Positions 28,573 to 36,977 of a stretch of DNA of 64,000 nt are shown in pieces; the first letter of the stretch is position 1, and each line of letters starts with the position of its first letter. The stretch is from NCBI RefSeq assembly GCF_008931805.1, contig NZ_CP044399.1, positions 2,046,001 through 2,110,000 of the forward strand, given 5' to 3'. The stretch comes from Moritella marina ATCC 15381. GTDB taxonomy: Bacteria > Pseudomonadota > Gammaproteobacteria > Enterobacterales > Moritellaceae. A program made the translations under genes and the position numbers. The notes below the pieces were generated by a model that had not been told where the DNA came from, searched no databases, and was given only the letters and a program-made list of their open reading frames with translations.

Positions 28573-29760
28573 ATGTATAAAATTTCTGAATTAGCACAAA
28601 AAGTTAACTTAAGTCGTACCACTTTGCTTTATTACGAAAAGCTTGGGCTAATTTCATCTAAACGGCAAGCGAATGGCTATCGAAGCTATTCCGAGTTCGA
28701 TCTCCAGCGCGTTAAACTCTTACAACAATTACAGGCAGGTGGATTGTCGCTTAAAGAATGCCAAGCATGCCTTGAAGCTAAAATTAATCGAGCACAATTA
28801 CTGCAGCGACTACAGACGTTGGATGAAGACATAGCCCAAAAGCAGAAGTCGAGAGAGCTGCTTTCGTCCATGTTAGGCATGAGTTCAATGCGAGATTGGC
28901 ACCAGACGACGGATAAACACGCGCCATCAGCCCACTTAGATTGGTTAATGACACAGGGATTCAGTGAAACACAAGCGTTGAGGTTAAAATGGTTATCAAA
29001 AGATATGAATAATCATGAGCAATATATGCGTGAATTTGAGTTCATCTTTGATGGATTAGACAGACTAGGTCCCAGCTCTACAGATGATTCAATAAAGGCA
29101 TTGAGTAGCATCGCAGTTAAAACGGGTGAGCTATTAGAAATTGGTTGTGGTAAAGGGGTTACTACAATCGCCCTCGCTGAACATACCCAATTTGCTATTA
29201 CTGGGTTAGATAATGATGAATATAATTTAAGTTGCTTAAAAGAACATTTAGCGCAGCAGCTACCGCCACTAGATCACTCATTACCACAAATAGAACTGAT
29301 TTGTGCCAGCATGACAGATATGCCTTTTTCAGAGCAACAATTTGACGTTATCTGGTCTGAAGGCAGCGCCTATATCATGGGGATAAAGCAGGCATTAGAA
29401 AGCTGGAAACGTTTTATTAAACCAGAAGGCTATTTAGTGGTTAGCGATTTAGTCTGGTTAACTGATTCACCCGATGATGAGGTTCAGCAATTCTGGTTAG
29501 ACGCTTATCCTGAAATGGCCACCGTTGCCAGTCGACAACAAATGATAGAAGACGCGAGTTATCAGGTGATTGATAGTTATACCTTGAACCAAGCATCTTG
29601 GGACAACTACCTGCTGCCTTTGCAGCAAAAAGCGAATCAGTTAGCAGACCATGTTTTTGTATCTCCTGCTTTAGCAGATTTACAAAAAGAGTTAACAATC
29701 CACAGTAAGTACTTAGGCCAATATGGCTATCAAATGTTTGTACTTAAACTTAGAAATTAA
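28573..29760 (+). CDS. MerR-family regulator fused to a SAM-dependent methyltransferase
   Basis: About 395 residues from the ATG at 28573, which follows AGGGGG; an ATG 15 bases upstream is less likely. Residues 1-70 form a MerR winged helix (YKISELAQKVNLSRTTLLYYEKLGLI), followed by a coiled coil to about 95. From about residue 185 a class I methyltransferase fold begins with motif I LLEIGCGKG, then GLDND and VIWSEGSAYIMG. In normal MerR proteins the C-terminal part senses an effector. Here an enzyme or enzyme-derived domain takes that place. The next gene, a GNAT acetyltransferase, starts 19 bases after the stop and may be co-transcribed. Confidence 0.85.
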   Translation: MYKISELAQKVNLSRTTLLYYEKLGLISSKRQANGYRSYSEFDLQRVKLLQQLQAGGLSLKECQACLEAKINRAQLLQRLQTLDEDIAQKQKSRELLSSMLGMSSMRDWHQTTDKHAPSAHLDWLMTQGFSETQALRLKWLSKDMNNHEQYMREFEFIFDGLDRLGPSSTDDSIKALSSIAVKTGELLEIGCGKGVTTIALAEHTQFAITGLDNDEYNLSCLKEHLAQQLPPLDHSLPQIELICASMTDMPFSEQQFDVIWSEGSAYIMGIKQALESWKRFIKPEGYLVVSDLVWLTDSPDDEVQQFWLDAYPEMATVASRQQMIEDASYQVIDSYTLNQASWDNYLLPLQQKANQLADHVFVSPALADLQKELTIHSKYLGQYGYQMFVLKLRN

Positions 29761-29779
29761 AGTGAAAATGAGAATTAAT

Positions 29780-30337
29780 ATGACAATCAGAACAGAAACG
29801 ACAGCAGATCATAACGCGATAGAAACCTTAACTTATCGTGCCTTTGAGAATCACCCACACCATGCTCCCGGTGCAAAACCGACCGAGCATCTTATTATTA
29901 ATAAGTTACGTGATGCTGGCGTATTAACTGTCTCTTTAGTGGCTGAAGATGACACGGGCATTATTGGCCATATCGCCCTCTCTCCTGTCGCGATTAATGG
30001 TGTTACGACTAATTGGTATGGACTTGGACCAGTAGCCGTTGCCCCAGAGCGCCAAGGTGAAGGCATTGGTCGCCAACTTATCGAAGCTAGTTTAGCAACA
30101 ATAAAGTCCCAACATGCAGCTGGTGTCGTTTTACTGGGTGAACCTGAGTATTACGGTCGCTTTGGTTTTGAGGCTCATACAAATTTAACACTTGCAGGCG
30201 TGCCGCCTGAATACTTTATGATTAAATCATTATGTGATGATGACTGCACGACGACAGACAAGGCGAGCGTAGACAAAGCGAGCGTAGACAAAGCAATACC
30301 TGTGGGTGAAGTCACTTATCATGCCGCTTTTAGTTAA
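29780..30337 (+). CDS. GNAT-family N-acetyltransferase (YhbS-like)
   Basis: About 185 residues from the ATG at 29780; an ATG 12 bases upstream (29768) is also possible. The acetyl-CoA-binding motif appears as LGPVAVAPERQGEGIGRQLI (about residues 76-95), followed by VVLLGEPEYYGRFGFE, typical of YhbS-like GNAT proteins. Near the C-terminus is a short tandem (DKASV repeated twice, then DKAI), produced by a 15-bp direct repeat. The substrate is unknown. It follows the MerR-methyltransferase gene closely and is convergent with the AraC gene. Confidence 0.82.
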   Translation: MTIRTETTADHNAIETLTYRAFENHPHHAPGAKPTEHLIINKLRDAGVLTVSLVAEDDTGIIGHIALSPVAINGVTTNWYGLGPVAVAPERQGEGIGRQLIEASLATIKSQHAAGVVLLGEPEYYGRFGFEAHTNLTLAGVPPEYFMIKSLCDDDCTTTDKASVDKASVDKAIPVGEVTYHAAFS

Positions 30338-30339
30338 GT

Positions 30340-31281
30340 CTAATTCAACACCATCTTATGACGGTGTTGATACGACTTAGGACTAAGACCATAAAAACGT
30401 TTGAAGATACGACTGAAATGACTGCTACTGACAAACCCGAGTTCAAAACTAACTTGGGTTATCTGCATTCCCGTCTTAATCAATTCCGCCGCTTTCTTTA
30501 GGCGTTGTTGCTGCTGGAAAGCCAAAGGCGTACAACCAAATTGCGCTTTAAACTGATTGAAAAACTTCGTTCTGCACATACACGCAATACGGCACAACTG
30601 GTCTATCTCAATGCTTTCGTTTAAGTGTTGTTGAATAAACTCAACCGCCATAGTTAACCCACTGCGATCGGGTTGCTGTTGACAAAATGACATCATAAAG
30701 TCACGACTTTGCTGACGTAACAAACGTACCGTCAATTCTGATACCGCTAAATTAATCATGTAACTACGATCAGGATCGTCATCCACGTATAACTCAGTCA
30801 TGCGCTGTAATAGTGCCTGCGTCTGGGCGTTGTGATGGGTATGTAGTAATTGTTGTTGATATTGCACAGGGCCAAATTCACTGTGCTTTTCAGCTTGAGC
30901 ATTAAGGTTATCAGCTATTTTCGCGATGCGGTCGGTGGATATTTCAATCGCCAGACAACGGGTTGGCGCTGCTAAACTGGCAACCGGGAAATCAATTTCA
31001 ACGCTTTGGCTTGGCGCTAATACAAAGGATTCATGGGGGACAAAGTCACTGTCATAACTGGCATCCTGACTATGCATGACCTTTTTACCGCTGATCATGG
31101 CGCAAAATAACGGGTTTTCTGACTTTAACTCCACCCGCTTAGCTTGTTGAAAAGTATCATAAATACTTAACTGAGACTCGGGGCCGTCATAGCTGGTTTG
31201 GTTTTCTACCATCACTTCTGGCTGAAATTCGGGATCGAGGTTAGATCCTCTATTAGGTTTTTGATTAGACAATATCTGCAT
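30340..31281 (-). CDS. AraC-family transcriptional regulator
   Basis: About 313 residues from the ATG at 31281, which follows AAGGAAG; the longer frame up to 31374 lacks such a site. The N-terminal two-thirds form an AraC_N-type ligand-binding domain, and the C-terminus holds two helix-turn-helices (IDQLCRIACMCRTKFFNQFKAQFG and ITQVSFELGFVSSSHFSRIFKRFYG). It is divergent from the aldehyde dehydrogenase gene with a 118-base gap and is the likely regulator of that gene. Confidence 0.9.
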   Translation of the reverse strand: MQILSNQKPNRGSNLDPEFQPEVMVENQTSYDGPESQLSIYDTFQQAKRVELKSENPLFCAMISGKKVMHSQDASYDSDFVPHESFVLAPSQSVEIDFPVASLAAPTRCLAIEISTDRIAKIADNLNAQAEKHSEFGPVQYQQQLLHTHHNAQTQALLQRMTELYVDDDPDRSYMINLAVSELTVRLLRQQSRDFMMSFCQQQPDRSGLTMAVEFIQQHLNESIEIDQLCRIACMCRTKFFNQFKAQFGCTPLAFQQQQRLKKAAELIKTGMQITQVSFELGFVSSSHFSRIFKRFYGLSPKSYQHRHKMVLN

Positions 31282-31399
31282 CACACACTTCCTTGTTATG
31301 GACTGAGAGTCAATTTTTGCGAACTCCCAGCGCAGTTTATGACACAGCGTCATGATAACTTCACTCTCTCGCAAAAAACAATAACTAAAGGAAAGAGTT

Positions 31400-32920
31400 A
31401 TGATCTATGCAGCACCTGGAACCAAAGATGCACTTATAAATTTTAAGCCGCGCTACCAAAACTTCATTGGCGGTCAATGGGTAGAGCCGCAAAACGGCTG
31501 CTACTTTGACAACATCAGCCCAATCAATGGCGAAGTCATCTGTCAGATTCCACGTTCCAACTACCTAGATATCGAACTAGCACTGGACGCAGCACATAAA
31601 GCCAAAGATGCATGGGGCTCAGCGTCAGTCACTGTTCGCTCTAATACCCTACTTAAAATCGCTGATCGTTTAGAAGCAAATATCACCAAATTAGCCATCG
31701 CTGAAACCTGGGATAACGGTAAAGCCATTCGTGAAACACTAGCCGCCGATATTCCTTTAGCGGTTGATCATTTCCGTTACTTCGCAGGTTGCTTACGTGC
31801 TCAAGAAGGCAGTATTGGTGATCTCGATGAGAATACAGTCTCATATCATTTTCATGAACCACTCGGTGTTGTTGGCCAAATCATTCCGTGGAACTTCCCT
31901 ATTTTAATGGCTGCATGGAAACTAGCACCTGCATTAGCTGCTGGTAACTGCGTGATCTTAAAACCTGCCGAGCAAACACCCGCATCTATCTTGGTATTGA
32001 TGGAGTTAATTGAAGACCTATTACCTGCAGGTGTACTGAATATCGTCAACGGTTACGGCGCTGAAGCGGGTCAAGCACTGGCTAGCAGCACACGTATTGC
32101 TAAGATCGCGTTTACGGGTTCAACACCTGTTGGTTCGCACATTCTAAAATGCGCGGCTGAAAACATCATTCCATCAACCGTCGAACTCGGTGGGAAATCA
32201 CCAAACATCTTCTTCCCCGATATTATGAGCCATGAAGATGCTTACCTGAGTAAATGTATCGAGGGCGTGGTATTAGCCTATTTCAATCAGGGCGAAGTCT
32301 GTACTTGTCCATCACGCTTGTTAGTACATGAAGATATCTATGAGCAGTTTATGGCTAAGATCATCGAGCGCACTCAACAGATCAAACGTGGTAATCCATT
32401 GGATACCGAAACCATGGTTGGCGCACAAGCATCGAAAGAACAATTTGAGAAGATCTTAAAATACATCGAGATTGGTAAAGAAGAAGGCGCTGAACTGCTT
32501 ATTGGTGGCGAGATTGAAGAAGTACATACCGATCATGAAGACGGTTTCTATATCCAGCCTACCTTGTTTAAAGGCACCAATAAAATGCGTATCTTCCAAG
32601 AAGAAATTTTTGGCCCTGTGATCGCAGTAACAACATTCAAAACCGAAGCTGAAGCATTAGAGATAGCCAATGATTCTGAATTTGGTTTAGGTGCTGGAGT
32701 TTGGAGTCGCGACATGAACGTGGCTTACCGTATGGGTCGTAAGATCCAAGCTGGTCGCGTATGGACAAACTGTTACCACATGTACCCTGCCCACGCCGCA
32801 TTTGGGGGTTATAAGAAATCCGGTGTTGGTCGTGAAACCCATAAAGTGGCACTAGAGCATTATCAGCAGACTAAAAACTTACTGGTTAGCTATGACGTTA
32901 ACCCACTTGGTTTCTTTTAG
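31400..32920 (+). CDS. NAD(P)-dependent aldehyde dehydrogenase (AldB/ExaC type)
   Basis: A 506-residue ALDH-superfamily enzyme that oxidises aldehydes to acids. Visible are the NAD-binding FTGSTPVGS loop, the catalytic Glu region [12 protein letters not shown] (about residues 265-276), the catalytic Cys in [11 protein letters not shown] (about 305), and a normal C-terminus with [23 protein letters not shown] precedes the ATG. It resembles AldB/ExaC-type acetaldehyde dehydrogenases. Its last 207 coding bases plus the downstream hairpin are repeated twice further right, so this gene end is the left border of the accessory region. Confidence 0.93.
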   Translation: MIYAAPGTKDALINFKPRYQNFIGGQWVEPQNGCYFDNISPINGEVICQIPRSNYLDIELALDAAHKAKDAWGSASVTVRSNTLLKIADRLEANITKLAIAETWDNGKAIRETLAADIPLAVDHFRYFAGCLRAQEGSIGDLDENTVSYHFHEPLGVVGQIIPWNFPILMAAWKLAPALAAGNCVILKPAEQTPASILVLMELIEDLLPAGVLNIVNGYGAEAGQALASSTRIAKIAFTGSTPVGSHILKCAAENIIPSTVELGGKSPNIFFPDIMSHEDAYLSKCIEGVVLAYFNQGEVCTCPSRLLVHEDIYEQFMAKIIERTQQIKRGNPLDTETMVGAQASKEQFEKILKYIEIGKEEGAELLIGGEIEEVHTDHEDGFYIQPTLFKGTNKMRIFQEEIFGPVIAVTTFKTEAEALEIANDSEFGLGAGVWSRDMNVAYRMGRKIQAGRVWTNCYHMYPAHAAFGGYKKSGVGRETHKVALEHYQQTKNLLVSYDVNPLGFF

Positions 32921-32983
32921 TTAAGTTTCTATTTTAAACTCTTCAATTAGCAGCTTAACGGTTATCTCATTATCGTTAAGTTG
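32714..32983 (+). repeat. ALDH 3'-end repeat, copy 1 (intact gene end plus hairpin)
   Basis: This is the reference copy of a roughly 260-280 bp unit found three times in the window. It comprises the last 68 codons and stop of the ALDH gene, an AT-rich gap and the hairpin CAGCTTAACG ... CGTTAAGTTG (32951-32983). The hairpin probably terminates or stabilises the ALDH transcript; there is no T tract. Confidence 0.9.
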
Positions 32984-33255
32984 CTAATTTAGACCTATGT
33001 CCCCTATAGTGACTTTACCCCAGATTAATCACATCTGAAATCTAACTCGCCAACACGTGCAAACAATCTTTGTGACAGAATCCCTAAACTTGCCTTTTAT
33101 AGCTTACCAACAAGCGTACTCGGATGGCTTGTCCGAATATAAGCAGTTACAATGCATAGCATTATATCCGCCGTATCTTAATTATTAATTTCTTAGATTC
33201 AAATATTAAGTGCATAACTCGCGTCTTAAATTATATTAAAAACTGGTAATGTATT
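32984..33255. other. Intergenic stretch before the MscS-like gene
   Basis: No convincing reading frame. It starts right after the ALDH hairpin and must hold the promoter of the MscS-like gene. It marks the left junction of the first inserted module; no insertion-sequence ends or att-like motif were seen. Confidence 0.5.
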
Positions 33256-35496
33256 ATGAAACGATCGTTTTTCGCGCTTAGCTATTCCAATTCCATTAGG
33301 TACTGCATTGTTTTATTTTTTGCATTTTGCTCGACATTACTGTCCGCTGAAGTAATTAATGAACCTGCGACGACTAAACAGGTCGTGATTAATAAGTCTG
33401 TAGAGCAACAAATGTCAATGTTGTCCGACACGGAAGTTAGATCACGGTTACGCGAAGAGTTGAATAATCAGCTTGAGAAGAAAAATGAGTCAAGTTACAC
33501 GGCCGCACTGAGTGTTATCAATGTAAGTATGGGCAATACGCTTTTTGCTTTTGAAGATGCCCAAAGCAAAATCGTCAATATAGACAAAGCCATTGATGAT
33601 TTAACAACAGTATTTATGCAAGATTTCACACAGCCTCAGCAACTACTCTATGCTTTCTTACAACTCATCATATTATTATGCATTGCTTTTACCATCGAAA
33701 TTATATGCCTAAAGATTTTCACACAATACAAAGCAAAAACTAAACCTAATGATCATTCATTAAAAGCCAATCGATTATTATCATTAGGAAAAATAACAGT
33801 TAATAGATTAGTTGGCATCACCGTTTTTTATGCTACTTGTCGATTAGTCCTGCCTTATTTATTTACTCAACAGAGTATGTATTTAACCGCAGGCGCACTA
33901 TTAGACTACATCATGATTGCGCGCTTAACCTACATTGGCTGTGCATTTTTCTTCGCTCCTCAGCATCCTAATTTACGCTTGTTTAACCTAAATGATACCT
34001 TAGCTCGAAATTTACTTAATCGATTAGTTATGGTTAGCTTACTTTCTGCATTAGGTGTATTCATCGAATTATTCAACGATTTAGGGATAGCGCAAGAGAT
34101 CTATAAATTAGGTTTTTGGACAAACATAGTGTCTTACCTTGCTATGATTATTGCCGTTTATCTCAGCAGAGAAGGCATTAAGCACATGCTATTGCACCAT
34201 GATATTAACAATAGTAAACGACGGAGTTTATTTGCGAATATATGGCCAGCGTTAGTGATCACTTGCATTGTATTAGTTTGGTTCACTTTAGAAATAGTGA
34301 TGGCCAATGTTGGTTTTGATGATGATATCGTCTACGCGGCGACTTTCACTATGCTCGCTATCATATCTGTGCCTTTTTTTGATATTGTACTTATTACCAT
34401 CGTGGACAGCCGCTATCCAATTAATAGTGACCAATCAAATACCCAAGATAAACTCAATTTATCTTTAAAGGTCAGTATATTACGCATAGCAAGAATCGTT
34501 ACTTTTATGACTGTTGTGCTTATATTATCTTTGCTATGGGGGGTAAATTATTTAAGTATCAGTTCGCAGGGACTTATCGCGACAGCGATCATTAAAGTAA
34601 TAGAAGCGTCGACCTTATTACTGTTTGGCTTAATTTGTTGGGAAATCGTTAATATCTATATTCAGCGTAAATTAGCGCAAGAACTGCCAGATGGAAACGA
34701 AGAAACTATGGATTCAGAGGGTGGTCAGGGGTTATCTCGAACAGCAACATTACTTCCTCTGATTAAAAACACCTTGGCATTTTTCATTTTTGTTTTATCT
34801 GTATTTAGCGCACTCTCTACGCTAGGAGTTAACACGACCGCACTGCTAGCAAGTGTCGGTGTGTTAGGTTTAGCCATCGGTTTTGGAGCGCAGACGTTAG
34901 TAAAGGATATAGTGTCAGGGGTATTTTTCCTGATTGATGATGCTTTTAGAATGGGGGAATATGTGGTGATTGGCAGTACCAAGGGCACGGTTGAAAAAAT
35001 CGCATTACGCTCATTGAGATTAAGGCATCACCTTGGCGCACTGCACACTGTACCTTACGGGGAAATTCCAAGTTTAACCAACCACAGCCGTGATTGGATT
35101 ATTATGAAATTACCTTTTCTTGTTCCACACCATACTGACATAAATAAAGTTAAAAAATTATTCAAAGTACTAGGTAAAGAACTTTTAGCGCACCCTGAGC
35201 TAGGTAAAGATTTTATTGAACCATTCAAAAGCCAAGGAGTACAATCAGTAGATGAAGTTGGCATGTTGATTCGAGGCAAGTTTACATGCAAGCCAGGCTG
35301 TCAATTTATGATTAGAAAGCAAGTCTATCTGCGGGTGCAGGAAATATTTGCTGAAAATAATATTGAATTTGCTAAACGCAAGGTGGAAGTGCAATTGCCA
35401 GAAGGAATACATCCAGCGCTAATTGCTCCTTTAAGTGCGGCGGCAGGATCTGCCGCAACGATTGTTGAACGTGCAGATGAACGTAGCTTACCGTAA
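33256..35496 (+). CDS. MscS-family mechanosensitive channel-like membrane protein
   Basis: A 746-residue protein with an N-terminal signal or membrane segment (about residues 12-30), a charged region, and about ten hydrophobic segments from about 130 onward. The MscS pore and beta domain lie at about residues 500-690. The pore helix reads [20 protein letters not shown], and the next block is [24 protein letters not shown]. Such large MscS-like proteins gate ion flow on membrane tension. Its last seven residues and stop codon come from the start of the second ALDH repeat, so the 3' end was trimmed or replaced when the junction formed. It is the first cargo of the ALDH-hutC accessory region. 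Confidence 0.85.
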   Translation: MKRSFFALSYSNSIRYCIVLFFAFCSTLLSAEVINEPATTKQVVINKSVEQQMSMLSDTEVRSRLREELNNQLEKKNESSYTAALSVINVSMGNTLFAFEDAQSKIVNIDKAIDDLTTVFMQDFTQPQQLLYAFLQLIILLCIAFTIEIICLKIFTQYKAKTKPNDHSLKANRLLSLGKITVNRLVGITVFYATCRLVLPYLFTQQSMYLTAGALLDYIMIARLTYIGCAFFFAPQHPNLRLFNLNDTLARNLLNRLVMVSLLSALGVFIELFNDLGIAQEIYKLGFWTNIVSYLAMIIAVYLSREGIKHMLLHHDINNSKRRSLFANIWPALVITCIVLVWFTLEIVMANVGFDDDIVYAATFTMLAIISVPFFDIVLITIVDSRYPINSDQSNTQDKLNLSLKVSILRIARIVTFMTVVLILSLLWGVNYLSISSQGLIATAIIKVIEASTLLLFGLICWEIVNIYIQRKLAQELPDGNEETMDSEGGQGLSRTATLLPLIKNTLAFFIFVLSVFSALSTLGVNTTALLASVGVLGLAIGFGAQTLVKDIVSGVFFLIDDAFRMGEYVVIGSTKGTVEKIALRSLRLRHHLGALHTVPYGEIPSLTNHSRDWIIMKLPFLVPHHTDINKVKKLFKVLGKELLAHPELGKDFIEPFKSQGVQSVDEVGMLIRGKFTCKPGCQFMIRKQVYLRVQEIFAENNIEFAKRKVEVQLPEGIHPALIAPLSAAAGSAATIVERADERSLP

Positions 35497-35754
35497 GATC
35501 CAAGCCGGTCGCGTATGGACAAACTGTTACCACATGTACCCTGCCCACGCTGTATTTGGCGATTATAAGAAATCTGGTGTTGGTCGTGAAACCCATAAAG
35601 TGGCGCTAGAGCATTATCAACAAACTAAAAAATTACTGGTTAGCGATGACGTTAACCCACTTGGTTTCTTTTAATTAGGCTTCTATTTTAATTAATATTC
35701 TATTCTAGTTTATTCAATTAGCAGCTTAACGGTTATCTCATTATCGTTAAGCTG
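35477..35754 (+). pseudogene. ALDH 3'-end repeat, copy 2 (gene fragment plus hairpin)
   Basis: A diverged copy of the ALDH end beginning ATGAACGTAGCTTACCGTA. It has an in-frame 9-base deletion between two CGTA repeats, removing codons for Met-Gly-Arg. It stays open to the same Gly-Phe-Phe stop and carries the downstream hairpin as a perfect stem (CAGCTTAACG 35722-35731, CGTTAAGCTG 35745-35754). Differences from copy 1 include several amino-acid changes (Ala to Val, Gly to Asp, Asn to Lys, Tyr to Asp). It is a displaced gene end, not a functional enzyme. Confidence 0.92.
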
Positions 35755-35898
35755 AGTTTGGGGATAGATCTAACACCATTAGAAGATAAACCATTGCCAC
35801 CAGAGTTGCCCTATACGGTTAAGCAAAAACTTGATGATATGGCTCATTCGTATCCCAACTTGCTTTCTGTACGCTATTTACGTACACTTTATTTATGA
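35722..35898 (+). pseudogene. 3' remnant of an unknown gene next to higB
   Basis: The frame is open from a stop at 35719 to TGA at 35896-35898 with no start codon. From about 35761 it reads like real protein (DLTPLEDKPLPPELPYTVKQ and then a helical tail). Its TGA overlaps the higB ATG (ATGA), so it may be the end of a gene once coupled to higB. Identity unknown. Confidence 0.45.
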
Positions 35899-36227
35899 AA
35901 TGTATATTTGTAGAATCAAAAATATTTGAGAAATACCGAGATGAGCATCTCAGTGATGAAGAGTTTAGACTCTTTCAAGCTGAGCTGATGTCAAACCCGA
36001 AGCAGGGTGATGTGATTCAAGGTACAGGTGGTTTGCGAAAGGTTAGAGTTGCAAGTAAGGGTAAAGGAAAACGTGGTGGCTCACGTGTTATTTATTACTT
36101 CCTTGATGAAAAACGACGTTTCTATTTACTTACTATTTATGGAAAAAGTGAAATGTCGGATTTAACCGCAGATCAAAAGAAACAGTTAAAGTCTTTTATG
36201 GAGGTATGGCGCAATGAGCAATCGTGA
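35895..36227 (+). CDS. higB: HigB/RelE-family toxin (HigB-2-like)
   Basis: A 110-residue RelE-superfamily mRNA interferase, the same length as V. cholerae HigB-2, which cuts mRNA at the ribosome. It has the basic strand motif GGLRKVRVASKGKGKRGGSR and the C-terminal IYYFLDEKRRFYLLTIYGKSEMSDLT block. The antitoxin gene follows and overlaps by 14 bases, in toxin-first order as in hig operons. It is cargo of the second module between ALDH 3'-end repeats. Confidence 0.88.
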   Translation: MKCIFVESKIFEKYRDEHLSDEEFRLFQAELMSNPKQGDVIQGTGGLRKVRVASKGKGKRGGSRVIYYFLDEKRRFYLLTIYGKSEMSDLTADQKKQLKSFMEVWRNEQS

Positions 36228-36528
36228 TTTGTTTACAGAATTAAGCTCAGCTCTTGTTGAAGCAAAAGAGCATTCCGAGGGGAAACTTACCCTTAAAACA
36301 CATCAAGTTAATGATGTAAGTGAACTTAATATCTCACCTAATGAAATTGTACATATTAGAGAAAAGTTTAATATGTCACGTGGTGTTTTTGCTAGCTTAC
36401 TTCATACATCATCTCGTACTTTAGAAAACTGGGAACAAGGACGCAGTGCTCCAAATGGGCAAGCAGTTACTCTTTTGAAATTAGTACAACGTCATCCAGA
36501 AACTCTCACGCACATAGCTGAGCTATAA
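36214..36528 (+). CDS. higA: HigA-family antitoxin (HigA-2-like)
   Basis: A 104-residue protein, the length of V. cholerae HigA-2. The N-terminal 45 residues are probably disordered and bind the toxin. The C-terminal Xre-type helix-turn-helix (IREKFNMSRGVFASLLHTSSRTLENWEQG, about residues 49-77) binds DNA for autoregulation. It overlaps higB by 14 bases. Confidence 0.88.
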   Translation: MSNRDLFTELSSALVEAKEHSEGKLTLKTHQVNDVSELNISPNEIVHIREKFNMSRGVFASLLHTSSRTLENWEQGRSAPNGQAVTLLKLVQRHPETLTHIAEL

Positions 36529-36693
36529 CAAGACGATATGGTGACAGCAGGAATTCTTGGCAGTGATAAAATCAGTAAATCGACTGAATATTTTTTAGGT
36601 TAAACATAACACTCGTTATCTGTATTAAGAAGCCTAGTAACACAGCAGCAAAATAGGGTTAGGTTGAGGCGCATCGTCTAAGTTGATTAAGCG

Positions 36694-36953
36694 TACCGTA
36701 TGGGTCGTAAGATCCAAGCTGGTCGCGTATGGACAAACTGTTACCACATGTACCCTGCCCACGCAGCATTTGGTGGTTATAAGAAATCCGGTGTTGGTCG
36801 TGAAACCCATAAAGTGGCACTAGAGCATTACCAATAGACTAAAAACTTACTGGTTAGCTATGACGTTAACCCGCTTGGTTTCTTTTAATTTAACCTTCTA
36901 ATTCTAGTTTATTCCATTAGCAGCCTAACGGCTGTCAAAAGACCGTTAAGCTA
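36694..36953 (+). pseudogene. ALDH 3'-end repeat, copy 3 (gene fragment plus hairpin)
   Basis: Starts at TACCGTATGGG, within about 20 bases of the homologous start point of copy 2, and runs through the ALDH stop to the hairpin (AGCCTAACGG 36922-36931 with CCGTTAAGCT 36943-36952, one mismatch). It differs from the intact gene at about eight positions, nearly all at third codon positions, plus one nonsense change (TAG at 36835-36837). It lies between higA and the KAP gene. Confidence 0.93.
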
Positions 36954-36977
36954 CGGAATTAAATGTAAGTTACATTT

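Noticed and set aside
32951-32983. IS200/IS605-type end hairpin at the ALDH repeats
   Set aside because: No transposase, TnpB or target tetranucleotide pattern was found, and the hairpin sits where a gene-end structure is expected.
35435-35674. A separate 79-codon gene with an ALDH-like C-terminus
   Set aside because: Its first residues come from the channel gene in another frame and the rest is the displaced ALDH end. There is no ribosome site, so it is a fragment.
35722-35754. Integron attC-like site (GCTTAAC and GTTAAGC arms fit RYYYAAC and GTTRRRY)
   Set aside because: The structure is only about 30 bp, has no inner L-boxes, and is better explained as the hairpin behind the ALDH gene end. 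No integron integrase is present, although toxin-antitoxin cargo made this worth considering.
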